Shown piece after piece: positions 1 to 11,216 of a stretch of DNA of 64,000 bases. The DNA lies in assembly GCA_000467715.1 (NCBI GenBank), contig AJFK01000620.1, positions 62,001 through 126,000 of the forward strand. The letters run 5' to 3'. Every line of letters begins with the position of its first letter. The stretch's first letter is position 1. The DNA is from Hysterium pulicare CBS 123377. Taxonomy: Eukaryota; Ascomycota; Dothideomycetes; Hysteriales; Hysteriaceae. Made by a program: the position numbers and the translations under genes. The notes beneath the pieces are model-generated. The model saw only the letters and a list, made by a program, of their open reading frames with translations, did not search any database and was not told the origin of the DNA.

Positions 1-966
1 TATGTACGAGAAACCACCTGCAACTCACCCCACCTACCTGCTCTAGCCTTTGCTGATATTGAACAGCACGCTTTCGTTCGAGATTTCTGGAAAGACGGAA
101 AGACGGTCTTTCGTATTTTCTGAAGTATGTCCCGATGATGTGTTTGCCTCCACACTAACAATATCGATCTGACTATTTTTAGCTGCATCCTACTTAACCC
201 CGAATTCGCCGGATCGCCAGTGCTCAAGGAATTTTTGTTCTCGTAAATATTCTTCTATTGCTGTACATACACCTTGCACACCCTTACGGCATAATGTCTA
301 GTACATTTTGAATACATGAATCCCTTCCTGGACCCATTGGTTTGTTGGGAGCTTTCCATGCGATTGGGGAATAGTAGCAATTGACGGTCGATGATTTTGG
401 AGCTTGATGCTTTATGTAAAGAATTATGAATGACTGTTACTGAGATTTTGAAATCGAAGGAAGAATAAAACTGGCCCAGGAATCAGGCTGTACGCCCTTG
501 TCATGGCAGTTTGATAATACCATGATGTTCCCTCTGGAAGGGAATTGAAAACACGGTTCGTAGTTGAAACATCGCCCTGACCATACCTGGGTAGATCTTG
601 ACTTGCTGAGGCTTGAAGATAAATGGTCAATGCATACTGTGGCGCTCGAACTGAATCCTTCGTCCCTATCCATAAGGTCCTAGAATGATCATGTTTAATT
701 TTCCGGCGAGGCTATAGTAAAAGATAGCTGCTGCTGACGCTAAGTGAATAATACGCTGGTTCTATTGTGACGCAGTGAAAACCATCCATCTCAGGCACAG
801 CTCCCCTAATCTCGTTCGCCTACAGACAGGAACCAAGCCCAAACGGCAAGCCCCTACCTTTGGTAAAGAGACGGTCCCTTCGCCGAAGAGGCTCAAGAAG
901 GAAAACAACAACACCCAGATGCACATTTCGAGCCCAAGATCCAAAGAAAGATGAGCCATCGAATAA
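1..966. other. Intergenic, no supported gene
   Basis: Only short overlapping frames under about 95 codons occur on either strand, with no recognisable motif or splice-linked continuation. The last 100-200 bp before 967 should hold the promoter and leader of the SAS4-like gene. Confidence 0.6.
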
Positions 967-2551
967 ATGCTTACCATGGTCAACTTGTCCCGGTCGACGT
1001 TGCGATCCTCGAGTGGGCGGCTCGCTCATGACAGACATGCTAAATCACCCGCGACCGAGACCAGCGAAAACATCACCACCAAGCTATCAACACGACGGAC
1101 CTCGAAAAGCACGACTTTGCTCTCCCTTACAGATGAGAAAGTAGACACAAAAGCGACCCCGCAGAAAGCGACGGTATTAGTGCCTTCACGAACCAATTCG
1201 CGGAAAAGGCCAGCCACAACTGTCGACAGTGACGCGCCCGGCGAGCGATCGAGACCTCCGACGAGAGTCACAGTAACACAGCCTCACGGAGGTCTGCTTC
1301 AGACCACCAACGGAGTCCAGACGGTCCTCGGAATCGGCGAGGATGACGTCCCTTCTGGAATTTCCACCCCAAAAACGAATGGGGTCGGAAATGGTCTCAG
1401 CGTGCCGTCAGCTGGAACACAGGGCAACAAGGACAAGAGGTCACTGAGATCGCAGGATGGAGGATCGCGTCTGAAGAGCGATCTCTCAATATATTTCTCC
1501 AACTACGATGATATCATTGCCGACGTTCCAAAACAGCCTGGTAATACATTCGGACCCCGTTTTGGAGTGTACGAGGCTGACAGCTGCAGAGTTTCTGGAA
1601 CTTGACACCCCCATCTACATTGTCGATGAACCGCTGAAGACCAGCAAACCCCCAAGTACCTCCACATCCTCTCCTATTCGAACATCGGTCAGTCCGCACA
1701 GGCCTCGCAAGTCGAAAGCATCTACACCCTCACAACCCCGGCCTTCGAAACCTACATCGCAATCATCTACTACATTTCAGGTCGTCGAATACTCCTCGAT
1801 AGAGCGGCATACACGTCAGGACAATGTCTCCGACCCTCTTTCAGACTCCGTATACTTTGCATCACACAGGCGGGCAGAACGGAAGGAGAAGCAGCTACGG
1901 AATATCGAAAAGGAGCGAGCCATGCATGAGAAGGTACAACTTGAGAGACTTCTCGATGGCTTGCAGGGGCCTGATTGGTTAAAAGTGATGGGTATAACTG
2001 GAGTTACCGACGGTGAAAAGAAAGATTGGGAGCCTAAAAGAGATCACTTCATCGCCGAAGTTCAGGCCCTAGTAGACAAGTTCAGGATATGGAAAGAAGA
2101 GGAGAAACGGCTGAAAGCAGAACGAGAAGCCGCCCAGCTTGCTCGCGAAGAGGAAGAAGCTGAGGACGAGGACGAAGATGCTGATGAGGCGTCACCAACC
2201 ACAGACATCGACGTCTCAGCGGCTCGACAGCTTCAGCTGGAAGCGGCCTCGTCGGCACCGCCAAAACCTCGACGTCCACCCCGTCCTCACGGTTTCTTCC
2301 TTCCCCCACAGCCACCAGACCCGGCTCAACCCTTCACTTCTTTCTTCTCAAAACCACATCTCCGTGAAGCCGCGCTCGGCAAGCATCGACATGGTAGGAA
2401 GATCACTGCTTTTGGTCTTCCGATTCCCGAGCCTGAAGAGCGAGAGTTCTCACTACCAGCAGAATGGCTCACGCTGGAAGCACTTCGGGAGCAGGCTCGA
2501 AAGCGGAGGAGGATGAAGCGGGAGATCAGTACAAAGCCCGATACAACGTAA
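967..2551 (+). CDS. SAS4-domain (Something About Silencing 4) chromatin protein
   Basis: Two exons, 967-1540 and 1590-2551, give about 511 residues. The 49-bp intron has a GTAATA donor, CTGAC branch point and CTGCAG acceptor; an acceptor 6 nt earlier is also in frame. The N-terminal 190 residues are Ser/Thr-rich and disordered. Residues about 280-375 hold a charged helix followed by GPDWLKVMGITGVTD and a Lys/Glu-rich helix, which I recognise as the SAS4 domain of fungal SAS acetyltransferase-complex subunits. An acidic run (about residue 380) and a conserved-looking C-terminus with HGRKITAFGLPIPEPE follow. In yeast, SAS4 links the Sas2 H4K16 acetyltransferase to silencing; a nuclear role here is inferred. 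A second ATG at 976 is an equally good start. Confidence 0.7.
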
Positions 2552-4037
2552 TGGGGCATCTGGTTCATCTATCACATGTATGATGGTAATTTTGGTGGGC
2601 GAATTAGGAAACGGAAAAAGCATACGGTGTTACTGGGATGGTGTATGCTATGACTCTCCATTCTTCCGCCGTTGATTGCATGGCGGTATGCCAGCTCTTC
2701 TTAATTGATCTAGATTTTGGATGTTGACTTTTATCTTGACTGATCCGCTTGTATTTATACTGTGTGCTGGAGCTCTTTGACGAAGCTGTAGTGGCAACTC
2801 CAAAAAAATCTTAAGCTTGTGACGTTATATCGTCCTTTTCCTAACATCCTGTTATCTCTAGATAACTTTACTTACCTAGAGTTATACTAACACTAAACAT
2901 CAATATATACCTATTCTAGGTGAAGGGAAAGAAGCTTCAATCAGAACAGTAAATCATATAGAACTTGGAAAATATCGGGGTACACAGCTCAAACGCGCTA
3001 TACTCACCGCATCGACCGTCTTTCCAACAGCAGAACTACCCAACCACATGCTATTTTCTAGAGACCTACTTTCTATCTAACTGTTAACTAGTAAAATATC
3101 TCTTCTCTAAATAATCAAAGTATAAATGATATAGTTTGGTTGTTGCAGCCCTTAAGATTCTTTCCCTGTAACATATTAATCACTTCATTATCATATCCCT
3201 CTGATCCATTGACTCTCCAAGACGCTTACGACTGATGTCTAGGAGTGCGTTTACCCCTTTTGTCTTCACTTCACTTCTCTTCTTTCGTATACTGCCTTCA
3301 GTGTAATTTACACCTAAATACTATCGGAAGCTAGAGAGGGACGGTTACCCTTATCTCCAATCCTATCTCCAACGAGTACCTGATGTTGCGAGTGCCTCTT
3401 ATTGAGTCTGCTCTCGAAAAGGTAGGTGAATTGGAAATGTCATGGTATTGACTACATAACCTCTTAACAAAAGCTGTATTCCAACTCCCTTAACTCCCAT
3501 GGACTCCCTCGACGCCTTCAACTCCCTCAACACCAGATATCTGGGAGCCTCCATTGAACTTCACCCAAAGTACACCCACAACGCCATCAACTCCATTCGC
3601 CTTGTCTCCCGAAGTCCAAACCAGATCCCCATGTAGAACACCGAGAACTAAATCATCCATAACAAATGTACCTCCAAGCCTGTGATGCTTACGTCCTTTT
3701 CCTTTTAACACCCAACACCAAACACTAAACCCCAAATTGCGAAACGCCGATTTTATTTAATTCCTATCCCAAAAGCCCTGTTCATTCCAATCGCTCTTTT
3801 CACACCAACGCCAAACGCCGAGCACCTCCAGATCCCTGCTTTCCACCTTCCGCACGCCTAACTCCTAACTCCTAACTCCAAATCCCCAGTTGCCTCCACG
3901 CCAAGCGCCAAATACCAGACGCCAGACGCCGAACACTAAACACCGAACTCCAGACTCCAGACTCCAGACTCCAGACTCCAAACTCCAAACTCCAAAACGC
4001 CGAACGCCGAACGCCGAACCTTCCACATATCTGCCGC
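2552..4037. other. Long intergenic region, AT-rich then repeat-rich
   Basis: No gene is supported. From about 2810 to 3130 the sequence is AT-rich, with repeated TTACTTACCTAG-like words. From about 3480 to 4020 it becomes a C/A-biased simple-sequence region (CTCCCTCGACGCC-type tracts, then heptamers). It is the convergent end of the SAS4-like gene and the minus-strand gene ending at 4038. Confidence 0.5.
3855..4020. repeat. Heptanucleotide tandem repeat, variable units
   Basis: About twenty near-consecutive 7-bp units follow a loose NCCRAAC pattern: CTAACTC three times, a mixed block of GCCAAGC/GCCAGAC/GCCGAAC types, TCCAGAC four times, TCCAAAC twice, then GCCGAAC three times. Blocks of identical units adjoin blocks of a different variant, as expected from replication slippage and local homogenisation. 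It lies just beyond the stop codon of the gene ending at 4038. Confidence 0.85.
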
Positions 4038-5546
4038 TTAACCCTCCTCGCGCCCACCATCTCTCCAGTTCCAACCCCCCCTCCCCAAACCAGATCCCGA
4101 ATCCCTTCCCCGTCTCCTCCTCCAAATAGCCGGAACCTCATCCGCGCTCTCATCCCCATCCTCGCCCCCATCATCCCTCTCAACCTCTTCTCTTACCTCA
4201 CTCCACCCCACCTCCTGAACGGTCCCGACACCGTAGAAATCGTGCTCGTCAGGAGAGGAAGAGGGACTTCTGGCTCTCCGTTGCGCTTCTAGCTGGCGTT
4301 GGTGGTCGGCTATTCGCAGGTGATGCCGGCGGAGGAGGGGGCTGCCTGGGAGGTGGATTTCGGGGGCAGGGGTGGAGAGGAGGGTGGATGTGGAGGGAGA
4401 AAGGGGTATTGGCGAGTGCAGGAGGGGATTTACTCCAGTGGGTGTGTAGAAGAAGCCTAACGTCCCAGTATGTCGAACTGGGTTGGCGTAAACTGCTTCT
4501 GTTGGGGTGGGATTTAGGGAGGATAGGTCGGCGGCTCGGCGGAGACCTAGGGTTGTTGAGTGTTGGGACTCGTGATCGGAATGCGTTGTCATCGAGCATG
4601 GAGAGAGTGGCCGAGGGGTCGGTAAGAAACCGCGATCCTGCCATGAGGCTTGTGTATAGTCTTCCCTGTGCGGACGAGGTTGGGCGGAAGGAAGTCCACT
4701 AGGCTGGAAAGTTCGAATTGGAGGTCTTCTTTGGCTATATCTTCCCCTGTTCCTGGAGGGTGAAGGTGAGGCTATTTCCGACGCAGGCGAAACTGGACTG
4801 CTGATAACAGGCAGGCTGTAGTCTGGGGAGAAGAGACGGGCGCTGTTCTGGAAGGAGCGTCGACGCCAATATGGCGACGGACCATCATCAAATGGGTCGT
4901 CCTGATCACTGTCGTCAGCATCTGTCTCTTGGCTTCCTCTCAGCTGTAGCCGTGAGTCATTCGGACTCGAGAAGGGGGAGGAGGGGGAAGAGGAGGCAGG
5001 AGACTGCTGGTAAATATAAGTAGCAGAGTCCTGCCTTAAGGAGAGTCTGGTCTTGATGTCTGTGAAGAGACTCGTGAATGTTTGTCGTCGACGGCGAGGC
5101 TCCGTGGGGGATTTGTTCGACGGCCGAACTGTATTTGAAGGCTGTAACGGAGCTGGATTGGGGTCGGGAGGATGAGGTGATGGATTATTTGAGATGGAGG
5201 GCAGAGGCGGATTCGGGTTGGTAGCTTGGGGTGATGGGGTATTTGAGGTGGAGAGCGAAGTGAGATTGGGGTCGGTGAACAGAGGGTTGAGATCTAGAGC
5301 TCCTTCTCTGCTGTCTAATACTGTGCCTCTCCCTGGTGCTGCTTTGGGAGGTTTAGAGTTGAAGGTAAAAACGTTACTTAGACGGCGGAGATGAGATCTA
5401 ATTGGTGTGTCCCTTCGTATAGCATTGGAAGCCTCTTGGGGGAACACTTCTTCTACACAGCAGGTAGCCTGCCTTTGGTCAAGACTAGGCGTTACGCCTG
5501 TAGGTATTTCGAAGGCTTGCGAAGGGGATGATATTCCTGAAGACAT
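4038..5546 (-). CDS. Hypothetical Ser/Pro-rich disordered protein
   Basis: A single uninterrupted frame of 502 codons starts with ATG at 5546. The product is dominated by Ser, Pro, Arg and Asn, with many SPSP-type runs, several basic patches (RRRRQTF; RRRRGR near the C-terminus) and no clear globular domain or membrane segment. A short hydrophobic-basic stretch containing RRLSNVFTF lies near residue 53. The C-terminal 25 residues are Gly/Arg/Trp-rich (RGGWNWRDGG). I do not recognise the family. A long open frame with few alternatives supports a real gene, but composition bias alone could keep frames open, so confidence is moderate. Its 3' end abuts the heptamer repeat. Confidence 0.6.
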   Translation of the reverse strand: MSSGISSPSQAFEIPTGVTPSLDQRQATCCVEEVFPQEASNAIRRDTPIRSHLRRLSNVFTFNSKPPKAAPGRGTVLDSREGALDLNPLFTDPNLTSLSTSNTPSPQATNPNPPLPSISNNPSPHPPDPNPAPLQPSNTVRPSNKSPTEPRRRRQTFTSLFTDIKTRLSLRQDSATYIYQQSPASSSPSSPFSSPNDSRLQLRGSQETDADDSDQDDPFDDGPSPYWRRRSFQNSARLFSPDYSLPVISSPVSPASEIASPSPSRNRGRYSQRRPPIRTFQPSGLPSAQPRPHREDYTQASWQDRGFLPTPRPLSPCSMTTHSDHESQHSTTLGLRRAADLSSLNPTPTEAVYANPVRHTGTLGFFYTPTGVNPLLHSPIPLSPSTSTLLSTPAPEIHLPGSPLLRRHHLRIADHQRQLEAQRRARSPSSSPDEHDFYGVGTVQEVGWSEVREEVERDDGGEDGDESADEVPAIWRRRRGRDSGSGLGRGGWNWRDGGREEG

Positions 5547-6364
5547 CGCGAGTATAGTGGAATTGGGCTCTGGGGAAGAAGCTGTCGAGAGGTGGCTGTG
5601 TTGTGAGGATACGAGGCGTGAAAGAGAACCGTGGGCAGATTAAAGAGTGAGGAGCAGGGCAGCTTGAACAGGAACAGGAACAGGGCAGCTTGGGCAGGAG
5701 CCTGAACGCTTTAAGGGGAACAAGTACGGTAAACCGTCTTACATATATCTAGATGATGTTCGAGATGCACTTACATTATACAGAAACCACGGTAAAGACT
5801 TGCTGGTGCATGTCCTGCTCGATAGTTAGCATCATGAAAGGCTTCATGTTCTCCGGCAATATTTGTGATGATGACCAGGACATAAACAACATTTCTTATC
5901 ATCATTCATTGAACACATCTTGGATCACTGGTGGAGTATTTCGGACAAGAGGTTGCAATCCTCCATCATAATGACTTCGGGATGTTCGTTTCCGATTGAT
6001 GCCCGTGGTAGCATGTGGGGCAATCTCTTTTCCGAAAGGACCCTTGGCCCAAGATCTTAGACCAGTGATAAGTGACAAGATGCAAACGCGTCGATGTTTC
6101 GGTATCCATTACACGTATCCGGTCTGTTGATGAACGTGAAGGGTAAATGACGGAATGAGTTCATGTCCTGGTGGAAGAAGCGCGATTTCCTTTGGCCTGC
6201 TCCATATCAATCCTGCCTCGAGATTTGCAATACGGAGCAGGTATTTCAATGGCGAAAGGGCGCCCAAGACATCCACGTCCTCCTGTCTTGCTCCAACGTC
6301 TTTCTCGAACATTTATTGAGGCATAACTGCTGAGTCATTGCCATTTCCATTTTTTCAAAACAAC
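5547..6364. other. Divergent intergenic region
   Basis: Lies between two divergently transcribed genes. A small direct repeat, CAGGGCAGCTTG, occurs twice around 5655-5692, separated by AACAGG units. No credible coding region. Confidence 0.5.
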
Positions 6365-7795
6365 ATGACTTCACCAATTGAGGCCCTTCCGACGGAGCTA
6401 TTTCTACATGTCACTAGTTATCTTCGTCATGGCGAGCTATGCAAAACTCATGTTGGTTAGTCGAGGATATTACGAGCTTCTGAAAGCCAGTTTATGGATC
6501 AAGATCGAATTACACAGACCCGACTATCACGAGGTACGGGCACATGCCGGAATATTGAACAAGGTCGAAGAGGAAAATCAACCGCCCGAGACTCCCAAGG
6601 ACAACCGATATGACATTGATGAGGAGTATGACACTGATGAGGAGTGTGACACTGATGAGGATTATGATATTGATAAGGACTCTAAGCAACGTGCAAAGAC
6701 GTTCTTGAAAATCTCTAGTCGAAGGACTGGAGGTGACCATACTCTTTTCAATAAGCTTGCCGAAATGGTTCGCTCATTGTGTGTTTCTATGGACTTTTGG
6801 TACGAGGCAACAAAACTAGAAACTTGGAACATCTTGGCAGGATTCAAACATCTCGAATATCTGGAAATCCACGCCGAATGGGCAGATGCCAATAGGACCG
6901 TCCCGTTTAACACTTCTTTACCGCCGCTCACTAAGCTTCGGGGCGTCAAATTAAAGGGCTACGTCCCGGCAGACTTTGTCAAGTACGCGTGCCAATGCGC
7001 ATCTAACATTGCTGAACTCGAATTAGCTTTGCTCGACAACCCTATTAGAACTTGGAATATGGAGGTGAGAAAGAATCCGCCTCCAGCGGAAGCAGAAAAT
7101 CCCGAGAACTTCGACCACGATGATATTGCACCCGACCGTTAGCCTGTCTAGATGATACTCTAATCTCTCAATTCACGTCCTTGACCCGATTGTCCCTCTG
7201 CAAACCTCCAGAGGGGAGGTACGATTATGGTTTTTTCGACGATTTATGTACTTCGGAGGTCTCCGATCGACGAACACTGTCAGAATGGGCATCATTACTG
7301 CGGCATGCCAGAAGAAGCCTTGTATATCTTACTTTGGAGCAACGTCCTGTCGCAATTGAAAGGGAAGATGGCAGGACCGGTTCTGTAGATTTCATGCACT
7401 ACTACTTTCATAGGCCAGGATATGATCAGTTCGCTGAGATTGTACTTCCCGCCCTTCTCGAGGAGGAGGAATGGCCCACGCTAAAAACCATTCACCTCTA
7501 CGGTTTTGAGACTGAAAATTATGATATTGCAAAGTACTCATTGGTGCCTCTAGAGCGAGGGGTGGATATGAAAGGCCAGCTGAGGAGGCGGTTTCCCACT
7601 GTAGATGTTGAATCGGACTCGGAAGGAGAATGGTCTTCGACCGTAAAGACGGAGTTGTGCTGCATTCTGGCGACGTATTGGGTGGCTCTCTTAAGAAGAA
7701 TGAAGACGAGGAGACCTATGAAATATGAGAGCTATTTTCTTGAAGAATTGAAATGTTGGGGATGCTTTAGTGGTAGGATAGAGTGTGGCTCTTAG
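6365..7795 (+). pseudogene. F-box protein gene with two frame changes
   Basis: An F-box motif starts at the ATG at 6365 (EALPTELFLHVTSYLRHGEL) but that frame stops after about 30 codons. The rest of the F-box (LMLVSRGYYELL) continues in another frame from about 6450; a run of four A at about 6449 fits a one-base insertion. That frame runs to 7142, where the reading shifts again at about 7125-7150 before continuing as LACLDDTLISQFTSLTRLSL to 7795. No GT-AG intron of credible size joins the pieces. The middle part has acidic repeats (YDTDEE type). F-box proteins are substrate receptors of SCF ubiquitin ligases. Either a recent pseudogene or two assembly indels. Confidence 0.65.
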
Positions 7796-8719
7796 AAAAT
7801 ATGGCCGGTCCGTACCAACTGTGGTACTCTCAATCTACATAAATGATTGGCGCTCCGTAAAGCAATTTAATATATGTTTGCCCTTTTAGATGGGCCTGAA
7901 TGTAAATAGTAGCGAGTGTAACGTCTCTAACTGGGTTGCAACTCAAAAATTGCCATAGTGTGACCAGAGTTGTGCCTGCTCTCGAACGTGGTTGTCCAGC
8001 TGCTGGGTGTGGCAGGCTGAGAGCCTACACAGAATCGTTGAGTTCACAACTTCTGTGACGGCTCCCTCGTCAAATGGCAGTCCATTCGAAAAGAACGAAG
8101 GCTAATTCTCAGCAAACAAACTCAAATAAAGCTTTATAAGATGTTGGAGTTAAACAGGTAGCTTAAGTGCATATCTGGTTCTGGATTAATTCTAATCAGT
8201 CTAGGATGCGAGGCTGCTACTTGCAATAAGCGTCTTGTCGCGGACTGAATGGTGATTTGCGAGTCATGTTGCGAACGACGCTAATATGACGGCTGACTCG
8301 AGTATCTTTACGTAACGTCAGCTTGCGTGCACGAACTTAAGAACATTCTTTTCAACAACCGCACCTCTGGGATCATCGATTCTGCCTTCGTATATCAGGA
8401 TCAAAAGGCAAGCGAATCTCTTGTAATCTTACGCCTGGTCTACCTGCTCGTGGACTGGAACTGTGCTAAAAACTTCCTTGTCATAATCCACCTCTCTGAG
8501 CCAGGGCGATTCTGGCATCACCTTTGTTCAGCTATTCCGTTAAATCAACACTGGTCTTTTGACCGACTGTTCGCGTCCTTAAGTCCACATCAATGAATAC
8601 TTTCTGGCCATCGACCTGAGTGCGGAAGCTCCTCCTGTCATGTCAACTTCAGCCCAATAGGACTAAAGAAGGCGTTGGTCACCTAGCTCGGAGACTTACT
8701 GTATGCCGACCATTTTAAC
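7796..8719. other. Intergenic, no supported gene
   Basis: Contains one 89-codon frame (8327-8596) without recognisable features. Otherwise nothing seen beyond the presumed promoter of the gene at 8720. Confidence 0.5.
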
Positions 8720-10222
8720 ATGGATGAACACGATCAAAGTCCAGAACAATGCGTTCTCTCACCTACTTTGGATAGTCAGGTTTTGGACCATACGACAAAT
8801 CATTCCTTAAGTGGAAACATTATCAACCTTCCGGACGACATACTTTTCGAGATCTTCTCTTACTTTGAATTTTCCAAATGCGATCTTCTTAACTTGGTTC
8901 AAGTACATCCTCGATTCGTAACCGAAGCACGTCGATATCTCTTTCGACATGTGAACCTCTCCTGGGCAGGGCCAAAGTTCTGGAAATTCAGGCGACTCCT
9001 TACGGAACACCCAAGCCTTAGGCTCTTAGTCCGATCCCTTTATACCGAATGTCCCCTTTGCTCAGAAGATTCGACAGATCCGGTTCTAAAATACATGCGA
9101 AATCTGCCGAATCTTGCAGAGTTTTCGTTCAAATGTCAAACAAAATCCCAGCATCGGACACATGAATGTGGCACTACTCTACCAGCGGTGCTAGCAAAAT
9201 GTCGCATAAAGAACATAACCATCGATTCATCTCAGGTCTCATTACGGACAATCGTTGAAATCATGCGTCTCCCAACTATGGAATCAATCATCGTGCCACA
9301 ACTATTATCGTCTCCAATATGGAGCATCCAGCCTATTTTCTCCTCGAAGCTGAAACACCTCGATTTTGGTACTTCTCGAATGCTCGTGGAAACCTTATGT
9401 TCTATACTTGAATGTTCCCCCCAACTCGAAAGTCTCACGACAGCACTACCAAATCGGCATTCAGCCGACGAATTATCACCTTCTAGAATCGTAGCATCTT
9501 TAAGGCATACCCAAAATACACTGCAAGAACTAGACATGGTAGATGACGGCAAGGGCTGGCATCATGGATGCGACGGGACCCGCGCCTCCTTCGTAAACTT
9601 CAAAAAGCTGCGAAAGATGCGTGTTGCGCCAGGATTCTGGTTCCGTAAAGCGGCATTCTCTCAGGGACGGTTTTCAGACATCGACGAGTTTCTAGGGATT
9701 GTATGGAAGCAAGAAGACCGTCGAGGGGTAGTCAATCTCTTGCCACATAGCCTCGAGGAACTCGATGTTTACTTCCACTTCGACTCTTCCATCTTCGTAC
9801 TAGGATCTATGTATCTCAATCGTTTTCAGCGAGACCCTGTTGTTCCGAGCGAGGGGTTTGCGTGGATCCTCGAACTTGCTCTGAACAAACCAACGCACTT
9901 TCCAGGACTTCGACGTGTTCGTCTTGTAGAACAGATCCGCAAAGATTTCACTTCTGGGACAGCATCCGGTCACAGCATTTCTTTTGAACGTCTTCCATGG
10001 TCCCCACCTACTGAATTGCAGGAAGCTTTCCTGGCTGCTGGGGTGGAATTGGACATCCAGTTGAGGAGCAACTATCGGATATTAGAAGAGCAGCCCAAAG
10101 CACCAGTATCTCCAGATTTGCCAAGATTCGGGACGGCCGGGATTGGTTCTCTTCCGTCAATTGTCCTTCGTCCATCAAATACCTCTTTTCCGTCAATCTC
10201 CTCTCTTTGCAATAATAATTAA
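8720..10222 (+). CDS. F-box domain protein
   Basis: Single exon, 500 residues, starting with the ATG at 8720. Residues about 35-80 form an F-box (INLPDDILFEIFSYFEFSKC, then LVQVHPRFVTEARRYLFRHV), which should bind Skp1. The remaining 400 residues have regularly spaced Leu/Ile motifs (LKHLDFG, LEELDV, LRRVRLV) resembling degenerate leucine-rich repeats, usual for fungal F-box substrate receptors. The last 60 residues are Pro/Ser-rich. It lies just downstream of another, frame-broken F-box gene in the same orientation, but the two share little beyond the F-box. Substrate unknown. Confidence 0.85.
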   Translation: MDEHDQSPEQCVLSPTLDSQVLDHTTNHSLSGNIINLPDDILFEIFSYFEFSKCDLLNLVQVHPRFVTEARRYLFRHVNLSWAGPKFWKFRRLLTEHPSLRLLVRSLYTECPLCSEDSTDPVLKYMRNLPNLAEFSFKCQTKSQHRTHECGTTLPAVLAKCRIKNITIDSSQVSLRTIVEIMRLPTMESIIVPQLLSSPIWSIQPIFSSKLKHLDFGTSRMLVETLCSILECSPQLESLTTALPNRHSADELSPSRIVASLRHTQNTLQELDMVDDGKGWHHGCDGTRASFVNFKKLRKMRVAPGFWFRKAAFSQGRFSDIDEFLGIVWKQEDRRGVVNLLPHSLEELDVYFHFDSSIFVLGSMYLNRFQRDPVVPSEGFAWILELALNKPTHFPGLRRVRLVEQIRKDFTSGTASGHSISFERLPWSPPTELQEAFLAAGVELDIQLRSNYRILEEQPKAPVSPDLPRFGTAGIGSLPSIVLRPSNTSFPSISSLCNNN

Positions 10223-11216
10223 GGAAAACCAAACGGTTGCAGAAGTCATAATCCACACAACCAGCTAAGCCTAACACGGTCATCGCGGTTCATCACGCAA
10301 AATCGTTCTGGAATGGGAGTGAGATCGGTGCTCCTTTAGGTCAAAGTCATGGTACTTGTTGCAATTGCTTGAACTATGCCTCCAGTCTGGTCGAATTCGA
10401 AGCAGTCTTTGCATACTTCTCTTTAACCATAAGCAATGGGAACGCGCTTACTTGCCGGACCGGAAAGGCACTGGATAAGTCATCGAGGACGCGCAGACTC
10501 TCCGACAAACTTCAAAAGGAAAGAATGACACTCTAAAAGCGAAAAAGCGATCATTCTGGGTTAAAGTGGGTCATGCTTCGAATGCTGTGATGCGTTCCTA
10601 GATCTCTCTCGAGTTGGTATCTGTGATACTTGCCGTTATCCGCCATCAGCGCCCACTCCTTATCCCGAAGTTTAGTACAGCCTCGAAACAGCCTCAGATA
10701 TATATCTACAATGCCCTCTAGTTCCGACATATTTCTAATCATTTGTTTCGGGGGGCCCGAATATGCCTACGCATGATTTCTGCTCACCGTACATTTTTTT
10801 AGAGATGTCATGCAAGGTGAGGAATCACACAGCCCTCCATTGAACTTCACATATTACAAATCCGCAGATACTGATCGAAGATCAGGAATTTACTCACACT
10901 GGGCACTTCTACGGGCAGGCTTATTCCCTGGTATGACGTGAGCTCACCGCCCGTCTTACCATGCACATGGATGCAGGTACTGGGTGACATGATGGAAGAA
11001 CTTTTACCCAGATCTGGGGGACCTTCAATATCAAAGCATATTAAAAATTTATTTCATTGGCTGTGATTTTCTAACAAAACATGAAGACTGACAACGCCAT
11101 GCTTCATGCGTAACCAAGTTGCAAAACATTGCAGAATTAAACGGATTGATAACAACTAAATACAAGAATCCAAGAATGATCAGCGAGCCATGCCTGACGA
11201 TGTCTTTGACTGATCT
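10223..11216. other. Convergent intergenic region
   Basis: About 1 kb between the 3' ends of the F-box gene and the ZIP transporter. No frame above 65 codons with any recognisable feature. Confidence 0.5.

Noticed and set aside
3855-3885. Interstitial telomere-like CCTAACT run
   Set aside because: The unit is seven bases and merges into other heptamer variants, unlike the CCCTAA hexamer of fungal telomeres.
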